Shown piece after piece: positions 10,937 to 25,640 of a stretch of DNA of 64,000 nucleotides. The notes beneath the pieces were generated by a model. It did no database searches and was not told the DNA's origin. It saw only the letters and a list, made by a program, of their open reading frames with translations. A program made the position numbers and the translations under genes. Source of the DNA: Monoplex corrugatus (lineage: Eukaryota; Mollusca; Gastropoda; Littorinimorpha; Ranellidae); contig CM060314.1 in the NCBI GenBank assembly GCA_030674185.1, positions 18,736,087-18,800,086 of the forward strand, given 5' to 3'. Each line of letters begins with the position of its first letter. Within the stretch, counting starts at the first letter, position 1.

Positions 10937-13045
10937 CACGCACACACACACACATGCGCACATACATACATACATACATATATACATGTATATGGAACAC
11001 ACAAAAAAGCATAAAAGTACCAGAATACCAAAACATATTGACAAAAACATCTGAAAATAATTCTTTGTGACTAAGCAACTGATAACACTAACATCAAATA
11101 CACATCCATTTCATCCCAAAAATCATTATCTGCAGCTTGTCCTGTCTGGTGTTCTTTCATAGCAGCTATCAATTTGTGGTTACAAGTTATCTCCCTTAGG
11201 CTACATCATTTCAAATTTTAGATTTGACTTAAAAAATATTAAAATAAATATGCACACATTACAATTCAGCAAAACATTTCCATGACTGGAGGAAGGATGT
11301 GGACCTCAAGTAAAGACTGAATACGTTATGCTTTGCTGATGCAAAATGATTCACCTGTACAAGAAAGGACTGAATAAGGTGTGCTATGGTGATGGATAAC
11401 TCGCCTATACAAGGAAGGACTGGATACGTCGTGCTGTGTTGATGGATAATGACTCACCTGTACAAGGTAGGATTGGATATATTGTGCTGTAATGATGGAT
11501 AATGACTAACCTGTACAAGGTAAGACCGGATGTGTTGTGCTGTGTTGATGGAGAATGACTCACCTGTACAAGGTAAGACTGGATATGTTGTGCTGTGTTG
11601 ATGGAGAATGACTCACCTGTACAAGGTAAGACTGGATATGTTGTGCTGTTGATGGATAATGACTCACCTGTACAAGGTAGGATTGGATACATTGTGCTGT
11701 GATGATGGATAATGACTAACCTGTAAAAGGTAAGACTGGATATGTTGTGCTGTGCTGATGGAGAATGACTCACCTGTACAAGGTAAGACTGGATATGTTG
11801 TGCTGTGTTGATGGAGAATGACTCACCTGTACAAGGTAAAACTGGATATGTTGTGCTGTGTTGATGGAGAATGACTCACCTGTACAAGGTAAGACTGGAT
11901 ATGTTGTGCTGTGTTGATGGAGAATGACTCACCTGTACAAGGTAAGACTGGATACATTGTGCTGTGTTGATGGATAATGACTCACCTGTACAAGGTAAGA
12001 CTGGATACATTATGCTGTGTTGATGGATAATGACTCACCTGTACAAGGAAAACTGAATACGTTGTGCTATGGTGATGAATACCAACTCACCTATATAAGG
12101 AAGGCCTGAGTAAGGTGTGCCATGATGAAGATGGATTATGACTCTGGTAAAGGCTGAATAAGGTGTGCTATGTTGATAGATAATGACTCAAGTATCAGCT
12201 GAATCAAATATGCTGTTTTGACAGATAATGACTCACCTGTACAGGTAAGGGCTGAATAAGGTGTACTGTGCTGGATGATACGCGGACTGTCTGGTGGTGT
12301 TCCACTGTCTGATCCAAAACTATTCCCACGACGACTCAAGAAGCTGCCTTCATCTGTAGAACATGAATGACATACCATGACTAGGTCTGTACTGCAACAG
12401 TGGGAATGGCACAAACAGTCTATGCATATATCTATATATCTATACAAGCTATGCACAAATCATCTATGCATACATCTGCATTATGCACATGTTACACAAG
12501 AGACTTTTCCTATCTTATCCTAGCAGAAAAAGACAAGCAACACTTTATGAGGCAACGAGAAATTAGAGCACCTAGTCACAACAGGAAACTGGAGGGAAAA
12601 AAGAGCACCAGGTAGACCCAGGGAGAAAACATTAGGACTTCCACAGTGGCTGAGGACAGAGAAGATGGAAGATGTCTTGCAGCGACAAGGGATGGAAAGA
12701 TTCATATGAAGCGTTATTATCACCAATGCCATGAGGCAGGGAACATCATGATGATGATGATGATGATGATGATGACACAAGAGACCGAGACAAAGAGCTG
12801 AGTCAGATGACATGACCATCACATGAAACACACTTCACAGAGATTGCATCAACTTTTACAATATCATCACACATCTCAGTCTGTCCATTAAAACTAAGAT
12901 CTACTGTTATGTCATAAAAAGATCCCAGAAATCAAGTTTATTTTCATGCTGTACTACTCGTTATATCAAAAATTCATACTGATTATGAAATTGTATCCCT
13001 TCATGATAGACAATGTCCTATATGCGACTAAACCATCTGAAGTCT

Positions 13046-13125
<80 letters not shown>

Positions 13126-16082
13126 CCCCCTCACTCTGACAAGGTTTCAAACCAACAACCTTCATGCTAATAGTACAAAGCACCAGCCACTATGCAGCAC
13201 CAACTGGTTAACTACAGTAACATGATTGTAATACTGTGTATCATTAACATCTAAGATAGCCAGAGTCAATACCAAAGGCAGAACAGCAAAGAAAAGAAGA
13301 AAATAATGGAATGCTTACAGTCATGTCGTGCCGGGCTGGACCTGCTAGACCCTGCTGGGGACCCACTATTGTCGGTGTCGCTGGCTGTTATGGACATGGA
13401 TTTGTGGTGCAAAACTGTACAGAACATCATTCACATCATCATACCATATAATACATCACCAACAACAATAATCACAGCACCAACATCACCAAATCATCAT
13501 CATTAAATACATCACCAACAACATATAATCGCAGCATAAGGTGGGGAAACTATTTGTACTGAAAGAGCCCCTAGGCATCCTCACAGGGGACATAGATCCA
13601 AAGATTCCTGTACACAGATGACAGGACAATTTCCAGTGCACAGATGAAAGAACAGTTTGTTCTTTACATAATACAAAAGGATAACACAGGGTGAAAGATC
13701 ACCTGTATGTAGAATTAACCACCCACTTACACAACTGAAACGTCATTAGTACATAGAGTAACACCCAACCATACACAGGGTGGAAAATCCACCTGTTCAT
13801 AAAATGAACAATCAACTTACACAAGGTGAAAGGCCAACTGTACATGCCAGAGTGACAGGCCAGTTATGCAAAAGCCAAAGGCCACCCACACAAAAGGCAA
13901 AAGATTATTTGTATATAGAAAGAAAGGTAAAATGTACATGTTATAGTGAAAAGCCACTTTTACAAAATGCAACAAGTCGCTTATACATAGAAGACACAAT
14001 CAATTGTATATACAACCCTCACCTGAGCCTAAGCTGCTTTTAGCTCAACAAGCACTGGTGGGTTTTTATGTCGTTGTCATATTTTCCAGCGCACACTGTG
14101 ATCATGCAATCTAATTTTTTTACACAAATAAAATTAGATAAAGATCTTGGAAATAAACACATCTGAAAGCCTTGTGATGATGGGTTGGTTTGTTGCAACT
14201 GTTTGATTAAGTGTATATTTTTGTTTCTTGCAAAAATTTTTGAAACCTCAGAAACCAAAAAATAAATCATTTTCATAGAATGACACCCTACACTGTTTTA
14301 TTTTGCTAAATTTTGTGACAACATTAATGCACAAAAAAAAACTTACAAAGAAGCACTGATCTTTACCAGAGTAAGACACTCTGGATAGAGTTAAGATAGT
14401 TGAAGCAGAAATTGACACAGTGACTTCCCTTGCCAACCAATAACTCCAAATCTTCTTGCCCCACTCCAAACATACAAGCAATGAGGCACGGCAAGACCTT
14501 TGCATTGCACACAAGACTATTCCCACAACATTCATGGGAAATGCTGGCAGTTATTCATCAGCCATGAGTATCCCGCCAGAGAAGACATGCCATCCCATAT
14601 ATATTTAGGATTACACTCAAATGAGTTAAGAGTGAAAGGCCATTTGTAAAAGGCCACTTGTACAAAAGACAAAGAGTGATATATCTTGTACATAGACAGA
14701 AAGGTCAATATCTCATACAGCAGAACAGACTTCTCCAAAAATCTACTGGTGGTACATACCTCGGTTGGGTGAAGCATACGTAGCTAAACTCTGCCGTAAA
14801 CCTGCAACACATAAGACAAAAGTTCGTTTATCAAATTGTCTCAATTTTTCTTTTATTCACATCATTATTTTTTATTACACATGCTCGACAACAAAAACAA
14901 GTTTCAAAAAAATTTTCACAAAAACAACCACATCACTATACACACTTAAGCACACACAAAAATCAACATACACAAAACACAAACATTAACTCACTCGGTA
15001 CAACGGAACGCTATAGCAGTCGTGATGAAAGGCACGGTTGCGTACGACGGAACGCGATAGCGGTTTCGATAATTAAAAATTTTTCGACGCTCCCCTTTAG
15101 ACCTTGCACACCTACCATAGCCACACTGGTCACTGCAAACGTGTCAAGGGTCAAGGGGAAAGTTGCTTCGTGAGATTCCGTAGCCATACACTCGTCGGGA
15201 AACGATTGACTTCGGCACCCTACACGACTGGTAATCTGCATTCGTATCGAAAATGGCGTCGCAGGCGAGCACGAGTTTTCGAACAAAGTAGATCGCGACG
15301 GCGGTGTTTTACTGCTGCTGAAGTGATTGAAGTGCTTCAGACTGAAGGATTGGACATCGAGGAGTATGCTGAAGATAATGGTGAAAGTGTATCAAGTGAT
15401 GGAAGCTGCCAGCAAGAAGGTACTGACAGTGACCCAGTTTCAGACGACAGTGAAGTGGGAGAGGGAGGTGGGCGTACACGTCACGAGAGGCGAGCATTCA
15501 GCGAGTCAAGTACAGTGAGTCGCATGTCTGATGGAGGTTTCATTCACTTTCCAATGCATGACTGGCACGAAGATTTTAGTTTTTTTCCCACTTTGTCTCC
15601 TTCTCTGGCTCTTGTGGCCTGCATGTCTCATTTGAGTGCCACGCCCCCATAACTCCCCTGTGTAACATTTGTAACATTTATTCATATAATATCACTAAAA
15701 ATCTTTTTTTTTAACCCTGAGCAAAGTCTACTTTATTCATGTTGTTTTGTGCATACAAAGACCTTCTCACCTTTGACTGTGTGTTCATGGAGCTAATCAA
15801 AGTGTGTGACTGTACAATGATCCTGACCACAAAATTTGGGGTATTTTCAACAAGGCACATGAAGAAGAAAAATTCAAGGAAGAACTTAATATTTTGGCAT
15901 GAACTAACCCAGCATGTAAATATTCAGATCTGAAAGTTTCATTTTGTTCCTTCATGTTTTGTATTTTTTGTGATTTTTTTCCTAACCCTTCAAAATGGGC
16001 TGTCCCTGGGGAAACGCAAGGGGAAAAACTCTCTGTACCGAGTGAGTTAATGCATGAACACACAGATATGTATACATGCGCG

Positions 16083-16146
<64 letters not shown>

Positions 16147-19100
16147 CACAAATACACACTCTCCATCCGTCAATTAATCCATCAACGGCGACTGAATATT
16201 CAGAGAGAAAAAAAACGTTGCGAAAAAGACGTGTTGCAATACTTTAACCACGAGAAAAGGGTCAGCAAAGACATAAGACAGCCTGACAGGCGGAGATACA
16301 AACAAATGACCTCAACACAGATTATGCATTAATATTCTCCAAATCCAGTGGCCAGCATGGTCAATGAGGACTCATAAGGCCTAGCAACATTCTCATTTCT
16401 GTGTCCGAGATGCAGCAAACAGCAGTCAAGGTATACTGATATTGGTCCTGTCTTTGATATTTGCCACTGAGCGCTTCCTCTACTGATTTTGGCAATGGCC
16501 TTCCATCATTACAGTACCCTGACTGAATCATGCATCATTTCGCAGTCAAAACAAATTATGACAGCTAGCTCAGAGCTCCATGATGAGAATGCAGGACAGT
16601 GGGGTCAAATCTTCCGGTGGGCTACAGGTTTTGGGGGAAAAAAATAAATAAATAAAACAGAAGAGGAGATTATTTCATAAAGATCAGACAGAGGTATGTG
16701 TCTGTGTATATGTGTGTCTGTGTCTGTCTGTCTCTGTGTCTGCGGACACAATGTTCTCAACTCTTTAGGGGTGGATCTTTATCAAATTTTGATCAAAGGA
16801 GTGGACTGTTAAGAAGTCATGAAAAGGTAGGTTTGCCCAGGTCAAAAAGATTCCTAAAACAGGACTTTTCAAGGAAGGTGAGCGAACAGCACTTTCTCAG
16901 GAACCTCTGATAATATTTTAATTCTGTTTTCATTGTTGTAACTACCATTGTCCTTGCTGCATGTCAATCATATGTGGCTTTCATCAAGATCATAATAATT
17001 GACGTTCAACATCATGTGCATATTCATGATTACCCCGTATGCGGCGAAAATTGTTAAAAATTTCAGAAATTCAAGTTTCCAAGTATGCATATTGTTCTAC
17101 CTCCAAGAGAGGTAAGAAACTTGTCTCTCTGGAAAAGTCACGAACAAGACACCTTTCACTTGACAGAATAACACTGTCTAGTCTAAAATACAAAACACAA
17201 CAAATACTTTGAGGGAGATAATGCAAAACAAATTGGAAAAAAACAAAAAAATGAAAAAAACTGGTGATGGTGGGGATACGATCATAAAAAAATAGTAGTC
17301 AGAAACACATGAGAAAAAAAAAAAAGAGTGGGGATGCATTGTTAATTCAGAAACAAGGTAGGCTTAAATTTCAGCCCACTAGCCTTTGTCAAGTGAACAC
17401 AAAAGATGGAAAAGAAACAAATACACAAAACTTGGATAAAAACAACATCAAAACTTTCCTGATGTTTCAGTGAGTTGTAGAAAGATGAATTCTACAATTT
17501 AAAAGTGATCATGCCATATTACTGTTTATCTTATCAAGAAGAGGGTCTCAGTCAAAAATACTGGAAATCTACAAACTACAATAATGCACTTGTTAAACGT
17601 CTTTTCTTGAATGAAAGTGTATATACATACACACAAATACATACATATGCATATGAAAATACATACATGTACGTATACACACGTGGATCACAAATATGTA
17701 AAATAAATGAAAAATACATGACATAAAATGAAATATATCACATGAGAATGAAGTTATGAACTTATTGATAGCTAGAGAAGTAACCCACAGTGATACCAGT
17801 AAGATCCTTCTAATCATCATCCTAAATACATTAAAAAAAAAAGTTGGAAAAGATTTGTCAGAAAGTCAGACTGCGTATAGAGAAAATAGAGACAACAGTG
17901 ACATGTTATTTATCCTATAAATGATCACAGAAAAACTCAACAGCACTGGACAAGAGGCATTCATCACTTTCAATGACTACAGCAAGACTTTGATAGCATT
18001 GAACACTCCAGCCTATTCAACACAAAAGATGCAGAAAATGGGCTTTCAAGACAATCTAATATTACTTATTAAAGGATTACATTAAGATCACCAGGCAACG
18101 CTCCGCTGGAACAGTTAAAAATTGTGAATTCTTTTATAAAAAAAAAAAGTGTTCACCAGGGTTGCATGTGATCACCACATCTCTTCAACATCTATTTTGA
18201 ACAGGTGACGAAAGAAGAGGACTTGGATGATCTAGATGTCAAAACTGGTGGGAGAGACACCACAAAGTTAAGGTATGCAGGTGACACTGCTCTAATGTCA
18301 AGCAACATCACCACCATGAGAATCCTTTACAGAGTTGACAATGCAAGAAAGCAGGGTCAAATCTCAATGCAAGAAAGACCAAAATAATGCACATTGGAGG
18401 TAACAAACATCCTGAGATTTTTATCAATAAAACACCCCTGGTAAATGTAATTGACTTCAAATATCTGGGCTCAACCAAAACAGCTGACAGCAACTGTACA
18501 AAAAAACGTTAAACAACAATGTAATGACAAAACAAAAATATGGTCCAGCTTAACAACATCTGCAACAATTGTGTAATGTCTAAAATCATCAAAGTAAAGA
18601 GTCAAAGAAGATAGATATGGTTAATTTATAAAGGATAAGTGTTAGGATAAGTGTTCTGCTAAACAAAAATAAAACAGTGATGTAAAATACTGCAGGCTAA
18701 TAAATTACAAATCTACTGCATGCACAAGTCAAGATGGTGTACGTAGTGATTAGCTCAACACACTGACAACTGGAAGGTTGTGGGTTCAAACCCCATCAGT
18801 CAAAATCAGTTTGTGATTTTCAGCTCCTACCACCTCCAACCCAGACATGAGCATGTTCACTGGGCTCATCTGGGAAGTCTAAAAACCACACAGTCAAATG
18901 TTATATTTTTCAACAATGTAACTTGAGGGTGTTGCTCAAATTCAGACCAATACCACGCGCATCCCTCGAACCTGACTGACACCAGTATTTAATGTCAAAC
19001 GAAGCATAGAGCACAGCCCTGTCAAGCAGTCTCAATCCCAATGCAATCTGAATAGCTGATAAGTATTTACTGACATAATGATGATGATGATGTACCATGG

Positions 19101-19644
19101 CTATAATTATAAACAAAATTGGGTTCACAGACGATAGCTCAACATACAGCAATTTTGGATCACATCAAACAAACTGTTATAGTCTGCCAAGGAAAGAATG
19201 GCTGAGAATCATCAAACAATCCATTAATAAATCTGATTCCCTACAGAACAAATTCAAACACACTAAGGTAAAGCCTAACAGGACAAACACAACATGTCAG
19301 TCAAACACATACAAAAGTATAATTAACTGAGACAACAAGACGGCAGACCAAATGTTGTAGAGAAAATTCCTTGTAACACAAACAAGAAAAGGATAAACAT
19401 AATAACGACTACTTGTACATTGCTGCATCTCACAACTACCCAAAGTGTTTCACAAAAGCATGACAGATAAGGACAGACACATGTAAAGCAAACACATCTC
19501 AAACCCTACTGTGATAACAAAACAGATGTACTAAAATCAAACAATTGTAAACAAGCAATAAAAATGAATCATAATCAAATACCCACTTTATATATCAATC
19601 AGTCATGATAAAGTCAGACCACACACACACACACACACAACACA

Positions 19645-19741
<97 letters not shown>

Positions 19742-19756
19742 TATATATAATTATAT

Positions 19757-19787
<31 letters not shown>

Positions 19788-22700
19788 AATATAACACATA
19801 TATATATACACACACTATATATATACACACATACATATATATACACACACACATATATATACACACACATATATACATACACACACATACACACACACAC
19901 ACACATCTCAATCACTGATTTATTTAGGCATACACTTACAGTGATACACAAATACTCAAGCACACACACACACATGCACACATGTTCATAAACACAAACA
20001 CACACACACGCATGAACACATATTACCGTAAAAGAAAAAGATGAGTTTTCAGAACAGATCTGAATAAGACAATAACAACAACAAAATTTTTAAATGACTG
20101 ACACAGGCACTTACTTTCTTCCTGTTGTCTGGCCAGTTTTTCTACATCAGTTCCTTCAAGCTGGTGATAAGAACTCTCCTCAGCCTTCTCCCTATCCCCC
20201 ATTACAGGACTAGCTTCCTGCCACTTCTTTGGTCGAGTAAATGTCCCATTTTCTATTCGACTACCTGTCAGAGAAAAAAAAAAAGACATAAGAAGCTCCA
20301 TAAGCAGTCTCACCTGCTTGTCAACTATGTGCCACTTGCACCTTGCTAGGTCACAGAAAGGGAACTTAAGACCAGGAAACACACGTGGACACCTGAAGTA
20401 TCATACAAAAACTAACCAGAACAGACAGGGAGGTATATATCTTTGATGCTGTACTACAACAAACACTCTTCATGCTGTAGTTTAAACTTGTTTAGCAGTT
20501 TCAAAAAATAAAATCATATTATTCCCTGTCCTACTATGAAATCAAAGCAATAAAATCAAATCAACAAACAAAACAAAACAAAATTTTTAAATATCCAATT
20601 TACACTGTTACAAGAAATGGAAAGGGCATCACAAGGATACTAAAATAAGTACTATTTTCCCTATTCTCAGATAATGGCAACATTAAAAGTTTTCTAACAC
20701 ACTCACTGCCTCAAATGCAACAGTCAGGATAAATGCTTGACAGATTGGCACATTTCCACCCCTGGCAATACTCACTCACTAAAAGTTTAAAAGGTTTTTT
20801 TAATCATTGTTTTAGAATGCAGGTGGAGCAGGCTAGGTGACATAGACATCTTTTTAACTAGGTTGCCAAAACAGGAAGACAAGGTCATTACATATTCAAG
20901 ATGTTATCATGAGATCAGTTTTGAACGACTGCAGTTTGGTAGCTAAATCTCTCACCATAGGTTTTCATGTTTACTTCATGCACCATGAGGAGCAGTTCAG
21001 AAGTGGACTGCAGACAAGAATTCAAGAAGGCTGACAGTCAGTCAGAAGAGATGACTAGTATAATGGAAGAGAACCATCAAACAAGCAAAAGGCAAGCATG
21101 GCAATTTCACACCAAACAAGTCAAATTCAAAATATTGCTGTGCTGTATTTACCTGGCATAGCAAGCAAAGAATGTCGATGGGGGCGCGAGTGATGTTTGT
21201 GGGAGTCCTCCCTAGAGCCACTGTAGTTCTTCTGGGAGTCCTCGGTGGAGCGACTGAGGGGTGACAAAGACTTGGTAGGAGAGACAGTAGTGCCCAGCGC
21301 TGGAGTGCTACAACTGCGATTCACTGCACACACAGCTCACAATACTGTCACCACACAAACAAGTATTCTTTTTTCATATGAGAATACATATAATAATATA
21401 TAAATTTGTGACCCAGTATATGAAAATGAGATTATGACACAGCCAGCCAGTCATAGCTATTGCTAGAATAGCAGGAATGGACTGATATTGAGTCAACTGA
21501 GATTTTTCCATATTTCAAGTCTTTAAGTTTAATGTTTAATCTTCAATTTTTAAAAGTTGTATCTTATCTAATAACTGGAAGCATCCTACAAAGTCATTCT
21601 TCATCTTAAAGATTTTTTTTTCAAAATTTCATGAAGTATTATTATTTTCCTTGTCAAAAATTGAAAAATACACAAAAATTCAAAAGCATCTAAATAGAAA
21701 ACTACACAAGATAAATCTTAAATATGAAGGCAACCCCATGGCCAGCATCCACACATGTATCTGATGGGGCAGAGACTGCCTTTCCCACACTGGTCTTACC
21801 AGCCACAGCTGACACTGCTCCAGCAGTATCAACTCAATTCAATGCAACACTAAGGCACATCATTCAAAGTCAACACTGACTGACAAAGGCCTATTATTAG
21901 TGAGGTTTTGTTTGCTTGTTTTGTTTTCATGTGTGTGTTGTTTTGTTTGCTTGTTTGTTTTTATGTGTGTTGTTGTTGTTGTTGTGTTTTGTTGTTTTTG
22001 CATGTTAATTTATAAACTTTGAAATTTAAGATGAATCAAAAAAGAAAATTTTGCACTCTAGCTTCCTTTTCCCATGGAGGGCACATTTGGTTAAAACATT
22101 AAAAACCTTAATATCAGGAGGGGTGTGTGTGGGTGTGTGAGCGTGCGTGCATGAGTGCATGGTGCATGCATGTGTGTGTGTAAACAAGATGTAGAAACCC
22201 ATTAATGTATTACTGCAGCTAAAAGAACAGAAACAAAAAAAACACAAAGACCCTCTACACATCAACCCCTCTTCACCCCATTCTGCCATCCACCCCCACC
22301 ATCACTTTTCCTAATTTATCTTCTCTAATTCACCATCCACCCCCTTATCCCCCCATACCTCCCACACTTTCCAGTCTGCTCCCTCTTTGCCCACCAATAT
22401 TTTTGTTTTTTATTGTTGTTGCTGTTTTTCTTGTTTTGTTTTTTCATTTTATGTTTTTCATGTTTGTTAAGTATAGGTTTTTGTGTTTTCTTGTTGCTGT
22501 TGTTTGTTTGTTTGTTTTGTTTTGTTTTGTTTTGTTTTGTTGTTTTTGTGTTTCACTTCCATGTGGGGGATTTTTTTATATAAATACACCATAACACATA
22601 TAAATTACTAATGACACTTACTGCGGGCTGCTTCATCCAGTTTGGACAGCAAGGATCGCCTGGCAGATTCCAGTTCAGGACTGGGATGATCAAAATCCTG

Positions 22701-23355
22701 TCGCACCCATTTGTACAGACTGACGTTGGACTGCTGCGGGGTGGGAGGCTTCGGTGAAGAGTACAGCCTGAAATAAAAAGTCTTCATTTTTAACATTTCA
22801 ACAGCTAAGTGACTTAAATGATTTCCAATATATAAATGCAATTTAAAGCTGACCATTAAGACACTTCTTGGACCTGTAGTATGAGGGCAATGCCCATTTC
22901 TTTTTTTCTTGCTATTTTACGTTCCTTGACCAAGAACAGGATCAGATATCATTTCACAGCTGGGCAGACTGGAACCCCTGTAGAAGGTTCTTCTCCAAGT
23001 GAAATTGATACCATGCAATTCACAGACTGAATCGCGAAAGGCTACCTCTATGCCATCCAGGGCATTGGCTTCCACGGTCGCAAGCACAAATTTAAATTAC
23101 TTCTTTATCTTTCAAAACTAAGGATTCATAAAATGGAATCCTTTGAAATGAAAAGGGGGGGGGGGGGGGTAACAAAACTGATAGGGAACAAACAATAAAA
23201 CATGAAAAAAATAATTTCTTGTGGTCATAATACACATTCTCTAACAGTAGAAATAGACAGTTAAACTTAACTTAAAGTATGAAAATCAAGAGTGTAAACT
23301 GTAAGTGTGTGTGTGTGTGTGAGTGTGAGAGTGTGAGAGTGTGAAAGAGAGAGAG

Positions 23356-23403
<48 letters not shown>

Positions 23404-24037
23404 GGTGTGTGTGTGTGTGTGTGGTGTGTGTGTGTTGTGTGATGTGTGCACTGTGTGATACAAACTTATTTGGTTTCATGTTAACTCTTTGACTTCCGCA
23501 CCTACCTGGTGGGTAGGGTGAAGGAGTCAAAGGGTTAAGTTTTTGCTTTGCTTGCTTGGTTGACTATGCAGGATGCCGATGGATAGGGTGTGGGAGTCAC
23601 AGGGTTAATCTTATGATGTAACTATGAACTTGAGATGTACCACACGCAAATTAAACAAACACGCAAATTAAACAAACACTTCTTCATGGGGTTCCTAATA
23701 CTAGAACTGGATCAGGTAATGAAAGTACCTGCATAAAATGCACAAAGTTCCAGGATGGCTCGCATACAGTTACCTACCACTCCCTCCCTGAGTAGAGGTC
23801 TAGGTTTTAGTCTTTCACGTAAAATTATAAACTACGGTTCCATGTGTAGCAAGCACTTAACATTCATAAAATTAAAAGAATCTATGGAACAAAGGCTTTG
23901 TCCTTGACAGATTCTTCAGAAAAATCCATATCAATTTTTTATCATACTTAAAAATATATATGCAGATAAAAAGGGATGGTGCTGCACTGTGAGGACATGC
24001 TTTATTAGAAATAAAGCCCTAAATCAAATGCACTTCT

Positions 24038-24134
<97 letters not shown>

Positions 24135-24884
24135 ACACACACACACACACACAAAATCAAACACCTATAACAGGCCTCTGTTTTCTGCAAGGATTCAGAC
24201 TATACTCTTGTTTAGCAGATAAAGCACCTTGAATCATCTGAGCTGTGCAGCTATACACACCATACTGCATGTTGCATCTGCTATTAAAGCAGCAGCAAGA
24301 TAAGAATTATCAGATTCACTAACTTCATAAAAATCATTTCTAAATCAGCAAAACTTTACAAATCAATATCATCTGCATAATTCACTCACACAATCAAAAT
24401 AATATATGAAGCTGTATACACACAAATTACATATTGATATGTAAGCATCTGAAGACTGAAGACCAATCTTAAGACCCATTTATTCCCAAAATAATATGTA
24501 CCTTGTTTAATTTCCATGCCCATTATTCCCTTTACACTGTCATGACTATGCCATAGCAGCCTTTCACTTTGCACTCTCTCCCACCCCTCCTCCGGGTTCT
24601 CTCACACTCTCAAAACAAGGCCATTCTGCCATCTGTCACATGTGCATGCTGTAAATTTGTGTGTTGTGACAGTGTTCCCATACTTGAATTTGCTCTCATA
24701 TATGCATGTGAGTGAAACATTTTGAATTAATGATTAATTGTTGCCTGTTAGAGTTAAATACTTCTGTTGGGTATGTGTGTGTGTGCTTTGATTTTGAGGG
24801 CTTAGAGTTGTGATAAAGATGAATGTTAAATTGTTAATGTTATATCTTGTGTCATGATTTATATATATCCAACTGTATTCACTG

Positions 24885-24922
<38 letters not shown>

Positions 24923-24941
24923 TGCACATATGTAATACAAT

Positions 24942-25004
<63 letters not shown>

Positions 25005-25572
25005 GGTTTCATACTCTGTCTCCCCTATGTACACTCACACTTTAAAAATAAATGACTGAAGTTATGAAAGAGAAAAAAATTGCAGGATGATGATGAAGCA
25101 GATTCCAACACAACAAATGATTAGCTGGACTTATTTTTTTTAACTGTAAACAAATTCAAAATAATAAGAATAACTTTTAACTTACATGGAATCCATGTAA
25201 ACTTTGAGATCAATCATCTGCCTTTCACATCTTCATATTATCACTAGACCTCCCGTTTTTCACCTCCTCCACCCTCATGAAAAAGTCTTCAGAAGAAAGC
25301 GGGACCACCTTTGTTGTAAAAATGGCTTATTCTGCTGAAAAGTTTTGGTTGGTCATCAGCATAAAAGGATTTTTACTATTTTGGGAAAACATATCAGACT
25401 AGTGAAAATACCTGCTGTTATTAGTATTAGTACTATTACTGTATTAGATCTTAAAATCCACTACCCTGGCTGGCTAGTAAAAATTTGTAATCTTCTCCAG
25501 GCCTGATCATAACAAATACACACACACACACGCGCGCGACACACACACACACACCCACACACACACGCGCGT

Positions 25573-25640
<68 letters not shown>

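Noticed and set aside
11330..12240. CRISPR-like array of direct repeats (also 31266-32245)
   Set aside because: Units are contiguous without unique spacers and lie in an animal intron or intergenic DNA; they are minisatellites.
13780..14043. Zinc-finger linker-like TQGERP/SEKP pieces as a decayed C2H2 gene
   Set aside because: Spacing is irregular, no paired Cys/His is present, and the sequence is a degenerate minisatellite.
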